A DNA stretch of 8,893 nt from an uncultured bacterium (GTDB lineage: Bacteria > Bacteroidota > Bacteroidia > Chitinophagales > CAIODY01): assembly GCA_903871715.1 (NCBI GenBank), contig CAIQHW010000554.1:1-8893 (forward strand). The letters run 5' to 3'. Within the stretch, counting starts at the first letter, position 1; each line of letters opens with the position of its first letter. The position numbers and the translations under genes were made by a program. This document shows, piece by piece, positions 5,760 through 8,893 of this stretch. The notes beneath the pieces were generated by a model. The model did not search any database. It was not told the DNA's origin and saw only the letters and a list, made by a program, of their open reading frames with translations.

Positions 5760-8006
5760 TTAATTTTGATTCATTATCTCTTCTAAAGCACTATCATACA
5801 CAGTTTTGAAATGTCGACTTCTACCAAATTCAACACCATTAATGCTGATATCGCCAGTAGTTACGCTGCCAATTAATTCAACAGGCACAATATCTTTTTT
5901 GCATAAAGCTTCAAAAGCCGCTTGGTGCTTAGGTTTTACTGTTACAATCACTCTGCCTTGTGCTTCGCCAAATAACAAAGCGTCTATGCGCATACCATCG
6001 TCTTTCATTTCAATATCGCAACCTAAATCATTTATCATGGCAGATTCCAGCAAGTTCATAAACAAGCCACCTTCGGAAATATCATGTGCTGAAACCACTA
6101 ATTTTTCTGCAATTACTTCTCTTACTAATTGATGCAAATCAAATTCTTCATCCAAATTAAAATAAGGAGCAGGCGAGTTTTTAACACTATGATGATGAAT
6201 TAAATATTGCGATGAAGCTAAATCATTTACATTTTTCCCCAACAAATAAATCAAATCGCCAACCTTACGAAATGCAATCCCCATCTTGTTTTCATGATTT
6301 TGCAATAAGCCCATCATGCCAATTGTAGGTGTTGGTAACACAGGACCCACATCACTTGATTGATTGTAAAAACTCACATTACCACCAGTTACAGGTGTTC
6401 CAAATTTTTCACAAGCCGATTTCATTCCCATTATCGCATGTGCAAATTGGTAGTAAACTTCTTCGTTGTAGGGATTACCGAAATTTAGGCAATTGGTAAT
6501 CGCCATTGGTTCGCCACCACTACAAACAATATTTCTTGCAGCCTCTGAAACCGCAATAGCAGTGCCTATTTCGGGGTTTGCATAAATGTAATACGGATTA
6601 CAATCCACCGTTAAAGCCAATGCTTTTTCAGTGCCATTAATTCTCACAATCGAAGCATCCGAAGGCATGTTGGTAGTTTGATTTCGCACTTGCACCATGC
6701 TGTCGTATTGCTCGTATATCCAGCGTTTGCTGGCAATATTTGGTTGTGCTGCTAACTTTTTTGCAATCGCTTTTAAATCATCTTCTTTCGGCTCATCAAT
6801 ATTTTCGATGTCGAATTTTTTGATTTCTTCAAAATATTTTGGTTCAGTCATCGTGCGATGATAAACTGGCGAATCGCCGCCCAGCACCAAGTTCACAGGT
6901 TTTACACGAGCAATTAATTCGTTGTTGAAAGTAAATTCTAAAATTTCTTCTTCAATCACTTCGCCAATTACAGCACAATTCAAATCCCATTTATCAAATA
7001 TTCTTTCGATGGTTTTTTCCATGCCTTTTTCAACCACCACCAACATTCTTTCTTGTGATTCACTCAACAACATTTCCCAAGGTTTCATATTGGTTTGTCG
7101 AGTTGGAACTTTGTTCAAATCAATCTTCATTCCCACTTTTCCTTTTTCACTCATTTCACTGGTTGAACAAATAATTCCTGCTGCGCCCATATCTTGCATA
7201 CCTGCCACACAGCCTGCATCAATGGCTTCCAGCGTTGCTTCCAATAATAATTTTTCCATGAATGGATCGCCTACTTGCACACTTGGTAATTCTTCGGCAC
7301 TATCTTCAGTAATATCTGCCGAAGCAAAACTTGCCCCATGAATTCCATCTTTACCAGTTGCACTACCAACAATATAAACTTTGCTGCCAGGATTTTTTGC
7401 AGTAGCAGAAACAGTTTTACCTAACTCCACAATACCAGCACTGAATGCATTTACAAGCGGATTGATGTTGTAGGATTCATCAAAATAAACTTCGCCGCCA
7501 ACAGTTGGTACGCCAAAACAATTACCATAATCACCAATGCCTTTTACCACACCTTTCACCAAATTTCGTGTGTTGGGGTGATTAAAATCACCAAAACGCA
7601 AACTGTTCAAAGAAGCCACAGGTCTGGCTCCCATCGTAAAAATATCACGACTAATGCCACCAACGCCAGTTGCAGCGCCTTGATAGGGCTCAATGGCAGA
7701 GGGATGATTGTGTGATTCGATCTTAAAAACACAACCCAATCCGCCGCCAATGTCCACCAATCCTGCATTTTCTTCGCCAGCTTTGGCTAAAATATGTTTA
7801 CCATCTTTTGGTAATTTTTTCAACCAAGCGATTGAATTTTTGTAGCAGCAATGTTCGCTCCACATTACACTGAACATAGAAAGTTCAGTAAAATTGGGCT
7901 CTCTGCCCATCAACTCAATTATCTTTTCCCATTCATCTTGTCTCAAGCCCAGCTCTAAAGCGTTTTGTAACGTTGGTTTTTGTAAATTATCGTTTGGAGT
8001 GTTCAT
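5760..8006 (-). CDS. purL: Phosphoribosylformylglycinamidine (FGAM) synthase subunit PurL
   Basis: 748 residues, the normal length of the stand-alone small PurL, as opposed to the ~1,200-1,300 residue form that carries a fused glutaminase. It catalyses the ATP-dependent conversion of FGAR to FGAM in the fourth step of purine synthesis, in the cytoplasm, using ammonia delivered by PurQ with PurS in the complex. Visible signatures: SEHCCYKNS (50-58); ESHNHPSAIEPYQGAATGVGG (97-117), the ATP/substrate-site hallmark whose His is regarded as catalytic; GGEVYFD (170-176); GKDGIHGA (218-225); QDMGAAG (271-277); LSESQERML (314-322); then the second AIRS-like half with DCNPYYIYANPEIGTAIAVSEAARNIVCSGG, NCLNFGNP and VSAHDISEGG. 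Both ATP-binding and C-terminal AIRS domains appear complete. purS and purQ are not in the window, so the genes are not clustered here. Start ATG at 8006; no strong ribosome-binding site, usual for this phylum. Confidence 0.97.
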   Translation of the reverse strand: MNTPNDNLQKPTLQNALELGLRQDEWEKIIELMGREPNFTELSMFSVMWSEHCCYKNSIAWLKKLPKDGKHILAKAGEENAGLVDIGGGLGCVFKIESHNHPSAIEPYQGAATGVGGISRDIFTMGARPVASLNSLRFGDFNHPNTRNLVKGVVKGIGDYGNCFGVPTVGGEVYFDESYNINPLVNAFSAGIVELGKTVSATAKNPGSKVYIVGSATGKDGIHGASFASADITEDSAEELPSVQVGDPFMEKLLLEATLEAIDAGCVAGMQDMGAAGIICSTSEMSEKGKVGMKIDLNKVPTRQTNMKPWEMLLSESQERMLVVVEKGMEKTIERIFDKWDLNCAVIGEVIEEEILEFTFNNELIARVKPVNLVLGGDSPVYHRTMTEPKYFEEIKKFDIENIDEPKEDDLKAIAKKLAAQPNIASKRWIYEQYDSMVQVRNQTTNMPSDASIVRINGTEKALALTVDCNPYYIYANPEIGTAIAVSEAARNIVCSGGEPMAITNCLNFGNPYNEEVYYQFAHAIMGMKSACEKFGTPVTGGNVSFYNQSSDVGPVLPTPTIGMMGLLQNHENKMGIAFRKVGDLIYLLGKNVNDLASSQYLIHHHSVKNSPAPYFNLDEEFDLHQLVREVIAEKLVVSAHDISEGGLFMNLLESAMINDLGCDIEMKDDGMRIDALLFGEAQGRVIVTVKPKHQAAFEALCKKDIVPVELIGSVTTGDISINGVEFGRSRHFKTVYDSALEEIMNQN

Positions 8007-8023
8007 TTAAAAAAATTGAAGTG

Positions 8024-8031
8024 CAAAAATA
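8024..8031 (-). promoter_or_regulatory. Candidate -7 box of a purL promoter
   Basis: TATTTTTG on the minus strand matches the Bacteroidota -7 consensus TAnnTTTG exactly. It lies 17 bases upstream of the purL ATG and downstream of the terminator of the preceding gene, as a purL promoter should. A convincing TTG-type -33 element at the proper distance is not visible, and in AT-rich DNA such an octamer can occur by chance; the predicted leader would be only about 10 bases. Confidence 0.4.
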
Positions 8032-8063
8032 AGCGATGAAAATTTGATTGGATAGAAATTGCT

Positions 8064-8105
8064 AAAAAAGAAAGCTATCCTATTTTCAATAAAAAATTAG
8101 ATAGC
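8064..8105 (-). terminator. Rho-independent terminator after the solute-binding protein gene
   Basis: On the minus strand, 13 bases past the TGA of the solute-binding protein gene, GCTATC (8105-8100) pairs with GATAGC (8079-8074). The stem continues through a T-G wobble, one A-A mismatch and five A-T pairs to a 6-base loop, giving 12 pairs in all. It is followed at once by TTTCTTTTTT (8073-8064). Position, stem and T tract together make this a good intrinsic terminator, though the inner stem is A-T only. It separates this gene from purL. Confidence 0.65.
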
Positions 8106-8118
8106 AAAAATAAATTTC

Positions 8119-8893
8119 TCAATTTGCACTCACACCTTCTATGGCTGCCACACCGCTGCTGTAAAGCAATCGCAGGTTGTTGATAGCCACATAAGGCTTC
8201 TGCAAATAAATATTGGCATTGCCAAAACGCTTGTGTAGCAATACTCTTCGGGTATTCGCATTTAAGAAAATATAAGGCTGCTCGTCATACACCATTTGCT
8301 GAAAGCGTTTCACCATCGGTATTCGCAGGTTATCATCCACTGTAAATCGGCAGCTATCAATTAGTACATCTGTTTTTTCATTGCCAAATCCGCTGTAATT
8401 ATCGCCATGTTTTTCCCAAGCTTCGGTTTTCCAAAGTTGCGAAAAGTCATCTGCACCGCTGTATCCGCCCCATACACCCATATACATATCAAAGTCGTGA
8501 TGACGAGCTTTTTCTTTTGCCACAGGCAAATCCAATGCCAATAGATTGAGCTTAATGCCAGCTTTGGCGTAGCTTTCCGCCATCATTTGCGCCATATCTT
8601 TCCACTCTACTTGGTTGTTTAAAAAAATCACATCGGGTATAAGTTGTACTTTTTCACCATCGATTTTTTTATCGCGAATGCCATCGCCATCGCTATCTTT
8701 CCAACCAGCATCATCCAACATTTTTTTTGCCTTTTCAATGTTCAATTCAATCAATTTCAAACTGCTGTTGTATTCTTTTTTCATGGGTGAAACCACTGAT
8801 ACCATACGTTTTGGGATGCCTTTAAAAACAGTTTGCAACATATCATCCACTGGTGTGAGCAAGGCAAACGCTCGACGAACATTTTTATCCTCG
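8119..8893 (-). CDS. Extracellular solute-binding protein, family 5 (ABC uptake), C-terminal part
   Basis: The frame is open to the right edge; the visible ~258 residues begin EDKNVRRAFALLTPVDDMLQ, so the TTG at 8862 is internal and not the true start. This opening matches the (K)-D-x-R-x-A-(L/F)-A block of family 5 binding proteins (oligopeptide, dipeptide or nickel carriers; full length about 500-600 residues). Further hallmarks are KAKKMLDDAGWKDSDGDGIR, whose D-x-D-G-D-G-x-x-D loop resembles a calcium-binding loop and is common in this family, and FDMYMGVWGGYSGADDFSQLW, which in family members contributes to the ligand pocket. The C-terminus (YDEQPYIFLNANTRRVLLHKRF) is typical and the gene ends normally at TGA. 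The protein would sit outside the inner membrane and deliver a ligand to an ABC permease; the ligand cannot be told from this part. The signal or lipoprotein peptide lies outside the window. Confidence 0.88.
   Translation of the reverse strand, partial: EDKNVRRAFALLTPVDDMLQTVFKGIPKRMVSVVSPMKKEYNSSLKLIELNIEKAKKMLDDAGWKDSDGDGIRDKKIDGEKVQLIPDVIFLNNQVEWKDMAQMMAESYAKAGIKLNLLALDLPVAKEKARHHDFDMYMGVWGGYSGADDFSQLWKTEAWEKHGDNYSGFGNEKTDVLIDSCRFTVDDNLRIPMVKRFQQMVYDEQPYIFLNANTRRVLLHKRFGNANIYLQKPYVAINNLRLLYSSGVAAIEGVSAN

Noticed and set aside
6922..7341. 139-codon open frame on the + strand opposite purL
   Set aside because: Shadow of strongly conserved purL coding sequence; no independent signal of coding.

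Overview
The window is AT-rich chromosomal DNA from a member of the Bacteroidota. Evidence for the phylum is the gene content (an OstA-like LPS-transport protein, a CarboxypepD_reg-like/DUF5686 outer-membrane protein, and an ECF sigma factor paired with a membrane-anchored beta-barrel protein), the near absence of Shine-Dalgarno sequences, and one good TAnnTTTG-type -7 box. The order or family cannot be fixed from the sequence alone.

Layout: at the left edge, on the + strand, lies the 3' part of an OstA-like gene (1-1218), which continues upstream of the window. It converges on a minus-strand block with only 5 bases between the two stop codons. Read in its own direction from the right edge, the minus-strand block holds: the C-terminal part of a family 5 extracellular solute-binding protein (8893-8119, start outside the window); a hairpin terminator (8105-8064); purL (8006-5760); a large DUF5686 outer-membrane protein (5689-3206); a 118-base gap with an AT palindrome and a leader hairpin; an ECF-type sigma factor with a TTG start (3087-2494); and, overlapping it, a single-pass membrane protein with a C-terminal outer-membrane-type barrel (2504-1224). 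Coding density is very high and no gene-free stretch exceeds about 120 bases. I see no tRNA, rRNA, CRISPR array, insertion sequence or phage gene.

How the genes work together: the sigma factor and the overlapping barrel protein form a clear translationally linked pair, the second gene probably acting as a membrane-bound partner of the first. The OstA-like protein, the DUF5686 protein and the barrel protein all concern the cell envelope. purL (purine synthesis) and the solute-binding protein (peptide or nickel-type ABC uptake) are housekeeping genes that appear to be neighbours only; the terminator separates them.

This is mostly an ordinary housekeeping/envelope region. I found no convincing evidence of a new defence, mobile or secondary-metabolite system. 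The parts most worth a second look are the sigma factor/barrel pair, the hairpin and in-frame ATG-TAA just ahead of the sigma factor's TTG start, and a strong hairpin inside the barrel gene.
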